Positions 10,231 to 22,325 of a stretch of 64,000 nucleotides of DNA are shown here, piece by piece. How positions within the stretch are numbered: position 1 is the first letter of the stretch; each line of letters opens with the position of its first letter. The position numbers and the translations under genes were made by a program. Location of the stretch: the NCBI GenBank assembly GCA_027943335.1, contig BSBK01000879.1:124001-188000 (forward strand), read 5' to 3'. This stretch comes from Chamaecyparis obtusa. Taxonomy: Eukaryota; Streptophyta; Pinopsida; Cupressales; Cupressaceae. The notes under the pieces are model-generated. The model saw only the letters and a list, made by a program, of their open reading frames with translations. It made no database searches and was not told where the DNA came from.

Positions 10231-11585
10231 AATCAAGATTTAAATTCCTGGTGGAAGAGCTACACCATCCCATATTTGACTCATCTGAAAGCCATGTCAT
10301 TTGTACCCTTGTCACACATGAGTCTTCCCGATATGGTGCTATCTATTCATATCTTCGTGATGGCATCATCCCCGACACATTCAACCGTTCTGAACGCCAA
10401 AACCTCATCCATAATGCCTCTCACCACACCCTTATCTTTGGTGATTTATATAGGAGGGGTTTAGATGGGACACTCCTTAGGTGCTTGGAAAAGGAGGAAT
10501 CCGACCAAGCGTTAGTTGACATCCACGAGGGCATTTGTGGTGGACATTCTAATGGTCTTGCCATGGCCCGAAGGTTGCTTAGGGCAGGGTATTATTGGCC
10601 CACGATGCAGATAGACGCAGTAGCCTTTGCTAAGTCTTGTGAAAAATGTCAGAAACATGGAAACCTGATTCATGCTCCAGGTAGGGAGTTGATTCATTCT
10701 ATTTCTCATTGGCCATTTCAGCGCTGGGCCTTTGATCTAGTTGGGTAGATTCATCCCAACTCATTAGGTGGACATAAGTTCATTATTATTGCCACTAACT
10801 ACTTCACAAAATGGGTGGAAGCTGTGCCACTTTCTGTTGCTTCAGGGAAGACTATCTCTTTTTTCATGTTGAATCATATTATTTGCCGATTTGGAGTGCC
10901 TTCTAAGATTATCACTGATAACGGAGGTCAATTCAAGAATAAGGACCTAAAGCATTTATGAAAAAAGTTTAAAATCAAGCAACATTGGTCCTCCATCTAC
11001 TTTCCACAGGGAAACGGACAGGCAGAAGCCTCCAACAAAACCATTCTTAAGATCCTTCATAGGACAGTGAACAAGAATGGTAGGGATTGGCACTTGCAAA
11101 TCAATCCCGCACTATGGGCTTACAGAACTAGCATTCGTGCACCTATAGGAGCTACTCCTTTTTCTCTTGCCTATGGTGCTAAAGCAGTATTGCCTTTAGA
11201 AGTTGAGATACCATCACTCAGAGTCTCACTCAAAGGATTGATAATAGATGAGGATTACCACGCCATGAGGTTACAGGAACTAGAACTTCTCGATGAGAAG
11301 CGTAAGGCTTCCTTTGATCATATGAGAGTGTATCAGAAGCGTATGTCCAAGGCATTCAACAAGAAGGTTCACCCTAGAGAGTTTCAAATAGGTGATCTTG
11401 TTTTGTGAGAGAACCCTAAGAACCAACAGAACAGAGAACAAAAGGGCAAGTTTGAACCTATTTGGCTTGGACCATATGTCATCATAGTTGCTTTTGGTAC
11501 AGGTGCATATTTACTGTCAGATCCAGATGGAGAACAGCTCCTTGATCCCATCAACATTTTGCACCTCAAGTAGTTCTATCCTTGA
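10231..11585 (+). pseudogene. Tat-1 integrase
   Basis: N-terminal HHCC zinc motif (IHEG, GGHS, CEKC at about 10518-10645), then the DDE core: Asp in WAFDLVG (10728), Asp in ITDNGGQF (10915) and Glu in GQAEASNK (11025). A C-terminal GKFEPIWLGPY block lies near 11450. Stops are TAG 10746, TGA 10959, TGA 11406 and TAG 11571. Tat-2 has sense codons at the last three (Cys, Arg, Lys), so the original end was probably TGA 11583-11585. Tat-2 also gives the same domain order. Confidence 0.88.
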
Positions 11586-12880
11586 TGCCCATTTCAGTCT
11601 GGGGGGCATCCTTTGTACATACTTATTGATCCTGAAAAAATACCAAAAAAATTCATATATGATGCTGAAAAAATCCTAAAAAGCATATAAAGTCCTGAAA
11701 AAATACAAAAAAATCAAAAAAAAAAAAAATTCAAAAAAAAAAATAGAAAAAGTGCCTTGGTGAAAACTTGGAAACAGGCACCTTGGTAGCAAAAATACAA
11801 AAAAAGAAAAAAAAAAAAAATTGCAATAAATCCAAGTGGTGAAAACCTGGAAATAGGCGCTACTTGAGGCCTTTGCACCCCTATTTGTTAAGCATGTGTC
11901 CTCGACACTTGGCCACTTTCTATCATGCCTTGACCCTATTTAGCTTAGTCTAGAATTGGTCTTTATCTTTGTCTAGGGGGCATTACTATTAGCATAGGTC
12001 CTTTAGGTGCGTTTGTCTCTTAGGACATTTCACAACAGTATTTTTCAACACTACCCCAAACAGTGTTTTCAACACTACCCTTGCGTCGAGTGTTTCTTAA
12101 CACTTATCAGATGTCTTTCCCAATAGTTCAAGTATGATGCGATATCTCTCACTAAGCAGATGTGATACTCAAAGTTTGACTCTATGACCAACACACACGC
12201 ACTTAAACAATCGATTCGCTTGAGATATATTGACTTTATTTTTCTTTGTGTGATGTCTATGAAGATTTCTTTGATGAGTGGTATCTCCTTGAGAAGTTTT
12301 CGATGATGCATAGCTAGAAGACTGAGGGAATGAGAACATGTTTTATTTTTTTATCTGCTTGTGGGTATATTTTGTTGGTCCTAATTGTCATGAGCATTTC
12401 ATGCTAGTCTTACTTGACACTATGGATTAACAAAGTATAATCCTTGACTATTTTTGCGAGTGCATGCTTCTAGTTATCTTGACTTTCATGTGTCTTGATA
12501 CAAGCATAATCTCGCCATATCAAAACTTAGGTGATCTCACTACATTAGTCATCTTGACCTCCGTGTCTTTGATGCCTAGGTGAGATTTTCACATTTTTAT
12601 CTGATAAAGATCATATTCATATCCACATAGTTATGCTAGTGTGCATTGTACGATCTTACGACGTTACCTAACACTCGATGATGATAATTAGATGTCTATA
12701 AGCATTGTGACCTTGCAAGTCAACCACTTTCATAGTAGCTTGCATTTCTAGGTTCATGTTAGTTTAGTTTCTACATCTTGCATATGGAGAGAGCTCTCCT
12801 TTTCATCTTACGTGGACCTGTCAGTGAACTGCGCTCACCTTTCCTTCTTCTCGATCATGTCTTACACTCCTTGTATTTTT
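11586..12880 (+). repeat. Tat-1 3' untranslated region, first part
   Basis: Non-coding, homologous to 1449-2720. It contains CTGGGGGGCATCC, two hairpin modules (11751-11870), TCTAGGGGGCAT and the AGTGTT hairpins (12037-12104, the first decayed on one arm). Homology to the orphan copy stops near 12880, where the antisense PMD gene begins. Confidence 0.7.
11751..11870 (+). repeat. Pair of GGTGAAAACC hairpin modules
   Basis: First unit has arms GTGCCT/AGGCAC (perfect 6 bp) around a decayed core. The second has arms CAAGT/ACTTG (perfect 5 bp) around GGTGAAAACC and CCTG-GAAA-TAGG. Both sit between long A-rich runs. Confidence 0.7.
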
Positions 12881-13228
12881 CATCTCGAACCTGTTCCTAT
12901 TCATCACAAGGGGTTAATCATATCTATATCACAACTGTCATTTTTAGAAACATGAGTCTATATTATACACATGAGAATCAAACATACATCTATGAGAGAG
13001 AACATACATAAGCATATACATAAACATTTTGAGCAAAATGACAAGACAATATACATAAACCAATACATCCATCACAAATGAGACATAAACACATGATATA
13101 TCGAACATCCAATAATCTCATATATACATCAATGTCATGATACAATATACAATATGGGATCCCAAAATCTAGATCAATGTCTCAAGATATGTCTAAATAT
13201 CTAACAACATCTAACCCTAAACCTAAGA

Positions 13229-15552
13229 CTAGCTGCCACCCTCATGTCCTAGTGCTAGCGGAGGTGGTGCTGGATCAGGAACTACATCTGATCTACCCAC
13301 TACTGCAGAGTATGACGGCGCTCTCTGGACCTATGGGACTGCCTGAATATAGAGGCCATAATAGTACGCGGCTCATGCGGCCTCCCTCTGTCTCTCTGTA
13401 ATAGCAACCTGTAGCTGCCTCTCCCGGCGCTCTGTCTCTGCTCTCTGATCTGTGAGCTGCTAATCCCTCACAGCTATAGCAATCCTCAACTCCAATATCT
13501 CAACCTCGAGAGCCTGTATCCTCACTCTCAGATCATCCCCACCCGCCGGCTGATCCTGTTGTCCCTCTGCCTGCCGGCGAGCTAGTCTCGCCTCATCCTC
13601 AGGCGTCGCCGATCTCCATCCCCATGACCATTTTCGGCCACTTGATCTGGACCCCCTCCCCTCTCTCCATCCTCCTCCCTCTCCCCCTCTCACCGTCTCC
13701 TCCATCCCCTCCATCTCCTCCATCTCCTCCGTCCCCCCCCATCATCACCCCCGTCTCCCCCCTGTGCTAGTACCTGTGCATCTGGTATAGTGAACCGAGG
13801 GAACGGTGCCCTCTGCTGCTCTGCCCTGTATGCTGCATTGGCCCCTGCATCTGCCACATCTGGGTAATACTCCCAGGGCTCGCTCCTGATACCAGTTGTC
13901 TTTGTGATCGCCTGCTAATAGTCTAACATGGGTAGCCACCCATGTCCCTCCTCATCCCTGGCTCTGGCATATGTAGTAGTCTCTGTAGAGACCCGCTGCT
14001 GCCTCCCAAACTACCGCCATACCTGAGTGATGCAAAATCTCTCCACTATCTTTGGGTGTCGGCCTACTAATGGCCGAGTGCACAGCATATAACTTAGCTC
14101 ATCATCTACATCACTCCATCCCTCCACATCCCTGTATGGCCTCCATGTGAAAGCAGCCATCTCATCCAAGATCCTCCTCTAATATGTCACATCCCCAGTA
14201 TGAGCATGTGATATGAAACCCACATATCTGTATATGTATGGGTATCTCCTCTCTCTCTCGGCTGAACCCTCGTGCGCATCACAACAATGTGCTCCCAAGC
14301 CCACACCTATGCAAGGATGGCACCGCAAGCCCATGTCCGACCGTCCCTGTAGACGATCTCATGTAGCTCATGATACATCTCGGCAAGAATGGCTAGTCCC
14401 CATGCCATCCGACGAGGTCTGCCTACCAAGTCCATCAATAGTCTGACCCATCCGAGCGGGAATCCTTTTTGACTGCGATCAGTCATCAGGATCTGTGAAA
14501 TGATAGATGCCACAATACATGGCACCAAAAAATCTCTACCAAAATCTTCTAGCAGCCGCTCCCAGCTGACGTGCTGATCAAGGATAGTCACATCCTGGAA
14601 TATCTCCTGGATCATCCGTCGCCCCTCAGTCACATCCTGATCATAGTATACCTGTGCCATCACATGAATCATGTTAGTTTTCATCGTATGGAAATATTAC
14701 CCTTACACAATTTAAAAATATGATTATACTTACAGGCTCGCCGTGGCATGGCACCCGTAGTATCCTGTAAACATCCTCCAGTGTGATCGATGCCTCTCCG
14801 GTAGGCAGGTGGAAAGTGTTGTGCTCACTATGCCATCTCTCGACAAGCACAGGCAACAACCCATGATCGGCCTTGATATATGGGAATCTTAATAAATACC
14901 TGAACCCCATAGTCCTAATGTCAGCATTGCCCGGATCATCTAGATCTCGGACACACCTCAGCCCGGTCACCTTCGGCGCTCTAATGATCAGCGCTGGAAA
15001 GACCTCCTGCAAGCCATTAAACCAAGCCAGTTGTTAGAACATATCATGATGGATGCCTAAAACTCAGTTTAACACATCTTTAAACACGTAAATTTGTCTG
15101 GACCCATGTCATTTTTGCTTACAAAAACCTAAAATTTTAAATTTTACACTTGGGCGATATTGCTTTTTTGGAGAAATATCATGCGATACTTCTCCCTATA
15201 GTGGTGCGATATACTTTGGGCCGTGTGATACTTCACCCAATATCGCGCGATATTTCGCCTAGTATCGTGTGATACTGGTGCCTATACCCGCGCGATACTT
15301 TGGGGACCCGCGAAGTATCGCGCGATATTTCTCCCCAAAGGGCGCGATACTTCTAAAGTATCACGCGATATTTCGCCTAAACTAAAAATTTGAAAATTTA
15401 AAAATTTACAAACATGCTAAAATGTATTAAATGACTCAAAAACAGTGAGTTTTTTGAAAACGTACCGGGGCAAGATAGTGTGGTGGCCAGTTGTGCAACC
15501 GGGCGCGCTCGAATCGATGCCTGTGGATGGGAACTCCTGCTTGCTTGGCCAT
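13229..15552 (-). pseudogene. Antisense PMD gene of Tat-1 (aORF1)
   Basis: Opposite strand to gag-pol. Exon 1 is 15552-15466 (starts MAKQAGVPIHRHRF). It splices GT..AG to exon 2 (15006-14734), which holds the plant mobile domain signature ERWHSEHNTFHLPTGE and ITLEDVYRILRVP. An 82-bp intron (14733-14652) follows, then exon 3 (from 14651) with VWAWEHIV, RYPYIYRYVGF and FTWRPYRDVEGW. The tail is Arg/Gly-rich with a coiled-coil-like stretch (VRIQALEVEILELRIA) and ends near AAYYYGLYIQ. Breaks: several TAG/TGA stops, plus frameshifts near 14250-14300 and 13725-13740, both in low-complexity runs. PMD genes are known as passengers in plant transposons. Their function is unclear. Confidence 0.75.
15007..15465 (-). 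repeat. Intron 1 of aORF1 with a CGCGATA word array
   Basis: The intron is bounded by GT (15465-15464) and AG (15008-15007). Between 15150 and 15380 it holds about a dozen variants of the word GCGATAT/GCGATAC and its complement, e.g. TATCGCGCGATATT. The spacing is irregular. The words are far more CpG-rich than the surroundings. Confidence 0.65.
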
Positions 15553-15625
15553 ATTCTCTCTCAAGCTCTAAAAATTCTCAAATCACTACAAGACAAATAA
15601 TTTTTGAAAATGATATTTTCACCCC

Positions 15626-15632
15626 TTTTATA
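15626..15632 (-). promoter_or_regulatory. TATA box of antisense gene aORF1
   Basis: On the minus strand CTATAAAAGGGG lies 80 nt before the ATG at 15552, and an ATTGGTCA (CCAAT-like) box lies just upstream. Tat-3 has a TATA box in the same relative position. This suggests the antisense gene had its own promoter. Confidence 0.5.
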
Positions 15633-15709
15633 GTATTTTGACTTTTTGACCAATTTTCAAAACACCTCGGACTTGCGCGAAAATTGCACCCCTAGCTAAT
15701 ATCGACGTC

Positions 15710-16311
15710 CTGGATCCATTTTCGGACTTGAAATCAAAATTCGAGGTCATCTTGATAGTCAAAATCGCATTTCAAAATTTTCCTTCTACGCAGTTGATTG
15801 ACCTTTTGAGGCATACTTCTCCGATCTTTGGTGAAATTTCTTCATTTCCATGTCTTTCAACCTTCTAGTCTGTCATTCGCCCTCTTTCTATTTCCTCACT
15901 GGAGCATGTTTCACCGCCTAATGGTTATCTTATTGACCTTTATCTTCGATTATGATTTCACTTCGATTTGATCAAATCTTTATCAATTTGTTGTCTCTCC
16001 TCTACCTGATTTTGATTTCGATTCCGAGGGGGCAGTATTTATGGGATTCTCATCCCTAATTCCTTGATTTTCCTGATTCAGACATCCTTTGTGAGTTTTT
16101 GCTCAAAATTTGAGATTCTTATCTCTTACTTTGAATATGGTCCCAAATCGACTTCATGTTCAAAGGCCTTTGTTCATGCTTTGTCCGGATATGATCCCGA
16201 ATCGACCTCATATTTAAGTTGTTTTATGATCCCAAATCGATCTCACATTTCAATTCTTCTTTGACTGCATGTGTTCCCAAATCGATCGCACATTAGTCAA
16301 AGAGGGGCAAA
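15710..16311 (+). repeat. Tat-1 3' region, last part, with polypurine tract
   Basis: Homologous to 2780-3382. It contains four TCCC-AATCGA hairpin units (from about 16134), with arms ATATGA/TCATAT in unit 2 where the orphan copy has ATGTGA/TCACAT. The final hairpin (TTTGACT 16260-16266, AGTCAAA 16295-16301) leads into the polypurine tract AAAGAGGGGCAAA ending at 16311. Confidence 0.7.
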
Positions 16312-17271
16312 TGTATGTACCCAAAAATGGTCGCCTAGACTTTGGGCCCCATTTATTCAATTTATCAATCCTGAATCAATTTTATCAATAATCAATATTT
16401 TCAACATTATCAATTTCTTGATCAAGTCTTAATTTCGATCATATATTAGATTTTTATTCTATGGGCTAATCATTTATCCTAAGTCTTTATTTGATTAAAA
16501 GGAATATTTCCTCCCCTTTTGATTAAATAAAAAGCCCCACCTTTTCTCTTGTCCTAAGTTGCACAAATAAAACATTATTCCTATTTTACAAAAAGGAAAA
16601 AAGTACTTTTGTCTCACATGGACACAAAGTCAATTCCTATTGGAGGATACTTGTGCACATGGATTGCTCCTCTTTCAAGCTCCACCGCCGATTAAGACTT
16701 TTGCCTCTTAATCTCAATGGTCCACTCCTTTGCATTTCTTATAAAAGGAAAGCTCTCTCCTTCATTTTGGGATCATGTTTTTATGCTAACCTTATGCTGC
16801 AGGAATCCTTGAAGACTTTGAAGCTTTTTAGAGATCATTGTTGCATCCTACTTTAGATTTCTTCATTTGCTTCATAGTTTAGTTTACATTTTTGCATAGT
16901 AGTTTCATTTCCATGACTTTCATAGCTTAGATTTCCTTTCATGCAATAGCATAACTTCACATAGCTTAATAGGAAGGATTTGTAACACTTGTTCTTTCCA
17001 TTTCATAGCTTAGTTGCATTGCATTTTCATTTCCATAGACTAGTTTGCATTGCATTGCATTTTCATAGTGATTCTTGAGGATATTGGCACTCTTGCCCTT
17101 GTCCTCATTTGAATCTCTCGTTGTGTGGTTGACTAGCAAGGTCACAAGCTTGTAGCTCTAGCTGAGAGCAAATACATCATAGTCTCTTGCAACTCCATGC
17201 ATAGAGAGCTATGAGCCGCTTTGTGAGGCCTCATTCTTGAGAAACCTTGCATGTAATGGTTCATAGAAGTG
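16312..17271 (+). repeat. 3' LTR of Tat-1
   Basis: Direct repeat of 3383-4338, about 960 bp, beginning TGTATGTACCC and ending at or just after CATAGAAGTGCA. A TATA box is at 16740-16746. The flank after it (CACCATTTTAGTG) is unrelated to gag, as expected for the 3' end. Confidence 0.78.
16740..16746 (+). promoter_or_regulatory. LTR TATA box (3' copy)
   Basis: TATAAAAGG at the same offset as in the 5' LTR (about 430 bp from the LTR start). Confidence 0.55.
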
Positions 17272-17813
17272 CACCATTTTAGTGTGTACACTATCCAACA
17301 CTCTCTCACATAGGAGATCCTTCCTGTATATAGATTGGAGGAGGTGGTTGCATGGGTAATCCAACCGATGCAACCATCCCAACTATATTAGTTATTTGTT
17401 AATAATATGGTTTGTAAAACTATTCCCGTGAAGGGATAAACAAATATTATTTAATAGAATTATAAATCTATGTCTCCTAAATTTAAGGGTGGCAAAATAG
17501 ATAATATTATTTTTAGGAATAATTTACTAATAACCATGGTAAAAGAATTTACCAAACACATTTCCATTAAAGAGAGTAGCATAGATTTATTATTATATAC
17601 TAATAATTTCTTTCACACAATCCATTAATAATAATATATGTTTATATATATGTATTCATAGGCATATGTGTGCACCCATATGCTTATGGTACATATACCA
17701 TAAGTAAGACACATTATTACAAATATTTAAATATTAGGAATATTATTATTTAAACCAAATACATTATAATTTAAACCCACTACTAATTCATATCCACAAT
17801 TATAGTCATGATC

Positions 17814-17848
<35 letters not shown>

Positions 17849-18728
17849 CACTATTATTAAAATATTTATTATTATTATTGCCTTAGACATTTTGTTATTA
17901 TGAGTATTATAAAATAATACCATAAAATTATTTATTATTATTGATATTAAAATCACATGATTTAATCACATACTAACTCATTTCTAACGAGATATGCTAG
18001 TACAATAGTAGCTACTAATAAAGATAAATTACTAAATTATACTCTCAAATGAACAAATTCACATCAATAATCTACTAACAAAATTGAACATACCATGAAG
18101 ACAATTAGAGCTACCATACTCAAAACCTCATTCTCAAAGAATGCAAAAATACAAGAAACCAGCTACAAGATCCACAAATCCAACAAACTGAGAGGACACA
18201 GAAATACATCATCCATACAAGGGACTAACTCGGGAACTCCCCTCCTAAAGGTAAAAGGATCAGTGACAGTGTTCCTTCCTGTGGAACCTAGTGATATCTC
18301 TGTAACAACAACAAGGATCGAGGATTTTGAGGGATTGCTTAGACCTGTGAAGCCAGGTGGAGACGATAACTGGTACTTGCACTCCTGCATCACCAAGAAG
18401 AGATACATGGATACATATAAATATACATACAATCAGATATATGCAAGAAGATGACCAGGATCGATACATCGTGTGGACCTCAACTAAGTGAGTAACTAGG
18501 ACTTCGTCCTGAGTCATGAAAACACATCAAACATATAAATTCATGAAACATAAAACATCATGATAATGGTTAGATTCAAGTCCTTGGATTAGATCCATAA
18601 AACATATAAAAATAGATGATTTTCTAATCTCATAAACATATAAATGATAACCATAAATGAGCATATCAATCATCTGATAAACATATCATCATCCACAAAA
18701 CATAAATGTAAATGTATAGTTCTAACCA
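17272..18728. other. Unassigned AT-rich flank
   Basis: Very AT-rich with TTATTATT runs and a pure AT dinucleotide microsatellite at about 17816-17846. Open frames at 18095-18517 overlap on both strands and match nothing I know. Confidence 0.4.
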
Positions 18729-18932
18729 TCATAATAGAATGTCCAAATCAGAAAGTCCAAGTATCACCATAGAAGAGGGTATTACAACTTCAGCTCGCCT
18801 CAAGAAGTCTTGACCCAAGATCAAGTCATATCGATCCATCTCAATGGCTACCAAAATCAATAGATCTCTGCCAATAACACAGTCACAAAGAAACACCACC
18901 GACCGCACCGCGAACCCGCTGTGAAGAGGCAT
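18729..18932 (-). pseudogene. Gypsy-type protease fragment
   Basis: About 67 codons with DLLILVAIEMDRYDLILGQ followed by DFLRRAEVVI. The D-hydrophobic-ILG-x-DFL pattern matches the C-terminal half of retroelement aspartic proteases of the chromovirus type rather than Tat. No gag or RT is visible beside it, so it is a small orphan fragment. Confidence 0.4.
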
Positions 18933-19139
18933 CTAATGTCTCATAAGTCACATCAAATGACCCGCTTTCTATAATCCAAGTCTCTCATCTCGGTTCACCT
19001 AGAAGAAGACTTCTCCCAAGTCATCACAGACACCATAGTGATCTACAAATCCAAGTCTCTAGACTCAACTCAATAATCTACGAGCAGCTACTGAATCTAT
19101 TGCAAAGTCATCTCTGAATGACATAACCAAATCTGCAAG

Positions 19140-19610
19140 AACACCAATCGAGTCAAACTCGATCGACAAATAAATATATTTTTTAAAAAAAATTGTGATT
19201 TCTATCGTAATTATGACGGCAACAGAAAAGCGACGACAATCTGTGAGAAACTTCTGACCAATAATCATCGCATGAATAGCATTTCCATCGGTAAACAATC
19301 TGCCAACGACGGTTAGACGTCGAAACCTTATGACAAGTAACCATCACAAGTACAACATTTTCATCGGTAAACTAACTACCTCCGACGGATATCCATCGAA
19401 AGTGCGACAGCTACGAATAAACTTGACGGTGTATTTGCTGTGTTGAAACCCCCTTTTTGCGACGGCTACAGTCGTCACCATTACGACGCCAATCATAGCC
19501 ATCATTTTTTTTTACTACAAAACTACGACGTCGGGTGGTGTTGCTTAATTGACAGTATACTGTCTGAATTCCGACAATCTATCATCAGAAAAAGGTCTCA
19601 AATGTACTAG
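19140..19610. repeat. CGACGG-word array, possible CACTA transposon end
   Basis: Many variants of CGACGG, CCGACGG and CATCGGTAAAC lie between 19200 and 19500, and the block ends in TGTACTAGTG at about 19597-19606. Arrays of short subterminal words next to a CACTAG-like terminus are typical of CACTA (En/Spm) elements. No second terminus was found, so this is tentative. Confidence 0.35.
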
Positions 19611-20142
19611 TGTGTTCAAGATTTAGTGTAGAGTTTTGAACTTGGTGTGGGTTGATTAAGGTAAGGATAAGCTTAATGTTGATTTACATTTGATGCTGGT
19701 TTAAGGTTGATGTTGATTTAATCTTGACGTTGGTTTAGGTTTGGTCAAAATGTTTGAAAAGGTTGGTGTTTAGTTAGGGTTAGTGTTGAGTTGGTATGTT
19801 GTTGTGTGGCTACGAATCAATATAAATTTAAGCTAAGGTTTATGTAGGTTGAGGAAAAACTTACGTTTGATGTTGGTTAAAGGATGGTATTGGTTTATAA
19901 GAAAATTTTTAAAACTAAAATTATGAATTAAAACTAAAAATTATTAAAAAAACAAAAACTTTATTAAAAATATATATATATATTTTAATATTATAGATAG
20001 TTTACAAACTTTGATCTCATTCAATCAACAACAAGAGACAACCACACTAGATAGTTTACAAGTTTATGAGCTCCTTACGAGCAGCCATACTAGAAACAAC
20101 AATTGGAAGACCAATAGTTACAACTTAGAATTCCACAAAGAT
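19611..20142. other. Unassigned, GTTGATGTTGG-rich
   Basis: Low-complexity stretch with repeated TTGATGTTGGTTTAAGG-like words (19660-19890), then an AT-rich run. No gene seen. Confidence 0.35.
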
Positions 20143-20219
20143 GTCCCTCTTGGGATTTGAACTAGGGTCTCCACAATGAGAACTCATTGCTTCAACCAAC
20201 TAACCTAAACACCTTGGAC
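20143..20219 (-). repeat. tRNA-like sequence (tRNA pseudogene or SINE head)
   Basis: On the minus strand 77 nt fold like a tRNA: acceptor ends GTCC and GGAC, an A-box-like TTAGTTGGTTGAAGC (20203-20189), an anticodon-arm-like CAATG/CATTG stem, and a B-box AGTTCAAATCC (20163-20153) close to the GGTTCAAATCC consensus. No intact anticodon loop of seven bases is seen. It is either a decayed tRNA gene or the head of a SINE. Confidence 0.45.
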
Positions 20220-22199
20220 AATAAAAATTATTTAAATACTAAAACATTAATAAAAATATTCATAACTATAAGATAATTGTTAAAATAAATCATTCAAAAA
20301 CAAAAACAATCCCTACCTAGAGGTTTTTGATTGAATGTCTTAATCCCTTCGCCGCTTTCTCATATGTTTTCAGAGAAAAATGAGGGGCTAAATACTCTTT
20401 TCACATGTATATACTCAATGGTTTTCAGTCAAAATAGATTCAGTTGGAACTAGTTCGACAAGAATGATTTTAGTCGAAACCCCTGTGCCATGTGGCCCCC
20501 ATGTCGCTTCCACATGGGTTTAGCATGAACACTTATAGCCGAAACCATTTCGGTAAAATTCATTCTAGCCGAACCTATTTTGTTGGCCCAAGTGCGACAC
20601 AGGTCCATACTTTTACCTAGGAATGACTGGCTCTAGGATGTGGTCTCATCAGATTTCTTATAAGAGGGTTATGCTTTCCATGGAAGATCTGAGGATCTAC
20701 TATGGTCTTGTAAGAATCTAGGCATTATAGTCTTTGTTTAAGTCATAAATCAAACATATCCTTGTCCAACTAAGCTTATTTTCGGAAAACAACTATCAAA
20801 GCAAAATATCATTTTGTTTATATGTAGAAATATATTTTTTGAGATAAGGTCATTCTAAGTGCACCAGTTGTAGTCAACTCAATATAATGGTAAAATTGAT
20901 GATCGTCCCTTGATCTATATGGTTGGATAAGGCATAGTTTTTTTTTTAAAATAAATTAAAATATTATCATGAAAATTTTCATATGATAGGCAAGAATGTC
21001 GGTAAAATTCCAACATGATTGAGACCTTATCCTAGCTTAGAACCCATAAAGAGAACTCATAAATTTGTTGCCAACTTTTGCATCAAATGGTGATAAAAGT
21101 TAAGAAGAATCAAGTATCTATTAATGTCATTGAAAACCATCATAAAAGTTTTGCAATAAAATTGGGTTTCAAAAGGTTAAATATTAATTAGGTATGCACA
21201 AGCTACTTCTCCGAAACATCTAAAAATAATCACGAGATGAATAAATGTCAATAATTTAAGGACAAGTTTTCAAACAAAAAGAGCTAAATAAATTGGAATA
21301 AAGAAGGTGCACTAAATTATAATTTTTGGATTGAAAACATAAGATATAAAATGCAGAAAAGGAAACAAGAAATAATAAAGATAAAAAAATACAAATAAAA
21401 TTTCACATGTGAAAAACAAATTAATACTTCCAAGATATTTAGAAAATCTTTTTTAATGTTAAAAAGGTGAAAATCTAAAATATAATTTATAAGTTATTTT
21501 AAAATTTTTAGAAATAAATTTCACATTAATAATTACCCTGAAGGCGCTTCTTATATGAAACGCATCCGGCTAGGTTAACGCCATTGACGGCCTTTTATCT
21601 TGCCGTACGAAACCAAGACGATTGAATTGATCACGATCGTCCACTGCATTTGAAAAAACAAAAAATTGTTAAATTTTTGCAGTGGGAACACCACTACAAA
21701 GCGATTGTTTAACTCACCACCAACCAGAGTTAGGTTGCGGTTTATGAGGAGACACGTCTACTCGTGGTGTCAGAGGCCTCCTTGCTAGTAGTCTTTTGTT
21801 TTATAAGTTCAAGATTTTTGTTGATGCCACTTGATTACGGATTGATGCATTTTTGTACGCGGGCAAGTTTTTCTTGGTGGCATAGCCACCAAATTCAGAG
21901 AATACACAGTGGTAAATATGCACGCCATGTCTGGATGCAATGATCCATGTGTTCCGTGCCTTGTAATAGGTGTGTGAGGATCTGACAGTGGTCGTCTATG
22001 CGCGATGAGGGAAGATACCCATTGCGATCATGCGACAACCACACATTTGAATCCATAGCGAAAGTTTGATGCACGCTTTACATCTCGTTTGGATCTCAGG
22101 GCTTTCTTTCGGAAGACCAAAGAGACATTTCTAAGCTTAAGTTACAGGCGTCTGTAGAATCATCAGCAAGAGGAGTTCTTCGACCATCCGTGTACAGAA

Positions 22200-22325
22200 A
22201 AATAAGTGTCATATGCTAGGGTTGTGAAGCATGTGAGACCAGGTATGAAATTGTTCTTGTTTGAATATGAACGAAGACAAATGTATGGGGTTTTTGAGGC
22301 GACAAGCAATAGAGCAATGAACATT
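22200..22325 (+). pseudogene. DCD-domain gene fragment
   Basis: A short frame reads ARVVKHVRPGMKLFLFEYER then RQMYGVFEATSNRAMNI. K-P-G-M-K-L-F-L-F followed by Y-G-x-F-x-A-T-S-N is the conserved centre of the plant DCD (Development and Cell Death) domain. Only about 40 residues remain. Homology to the other R copy resumes at about 22321, cutting the domain off. The block 21536-22320 around it is more GC-rich than its neighbours and absent from copy 2, so it looks like a captured gene piece. Confidence 0.55.

Larger units (their letters stand above)
3383..17271 (+). mobile_element. Tat-1: Ty3/gypsy Tat-type retrotransposon with antisense PMD gene
   Basis: Order: LTR, gag, protease, RT, RNase H, second RNase H, integrase, long 3' region with an antisense gene, polypurine tract, LTR. 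The second RNase H and the long 3' region carrying an extra ORF are known features of the Tat clade. The whole coding region lies in one frame from 4314 to 11585 and is broken only by stop codons, so the copy is dead but structurally complete. No target duplication can be named because the 5' flank is itself Tat sequence. Confidence 0.85.

Noticed and set aside
13460..13939. Separate Gly/Arg-rich genes on the minus strand
   Set aside because: They are frame-shifted pieces of the tail of the antisense PMD gene of Tat-1.
12880..15710. Insertion of an unrelated transposon into the Tat-1 3' LTR
   Set aside because: Tat-2 and Tat-3 carry related antisense genes in their 3' regions, so the block is better read as part of the element.
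17816..17846. AT dinucleotide run as an origin or scaffold site
   Set aside because: It is an ordinary microsatellite with nothing else to support a function.
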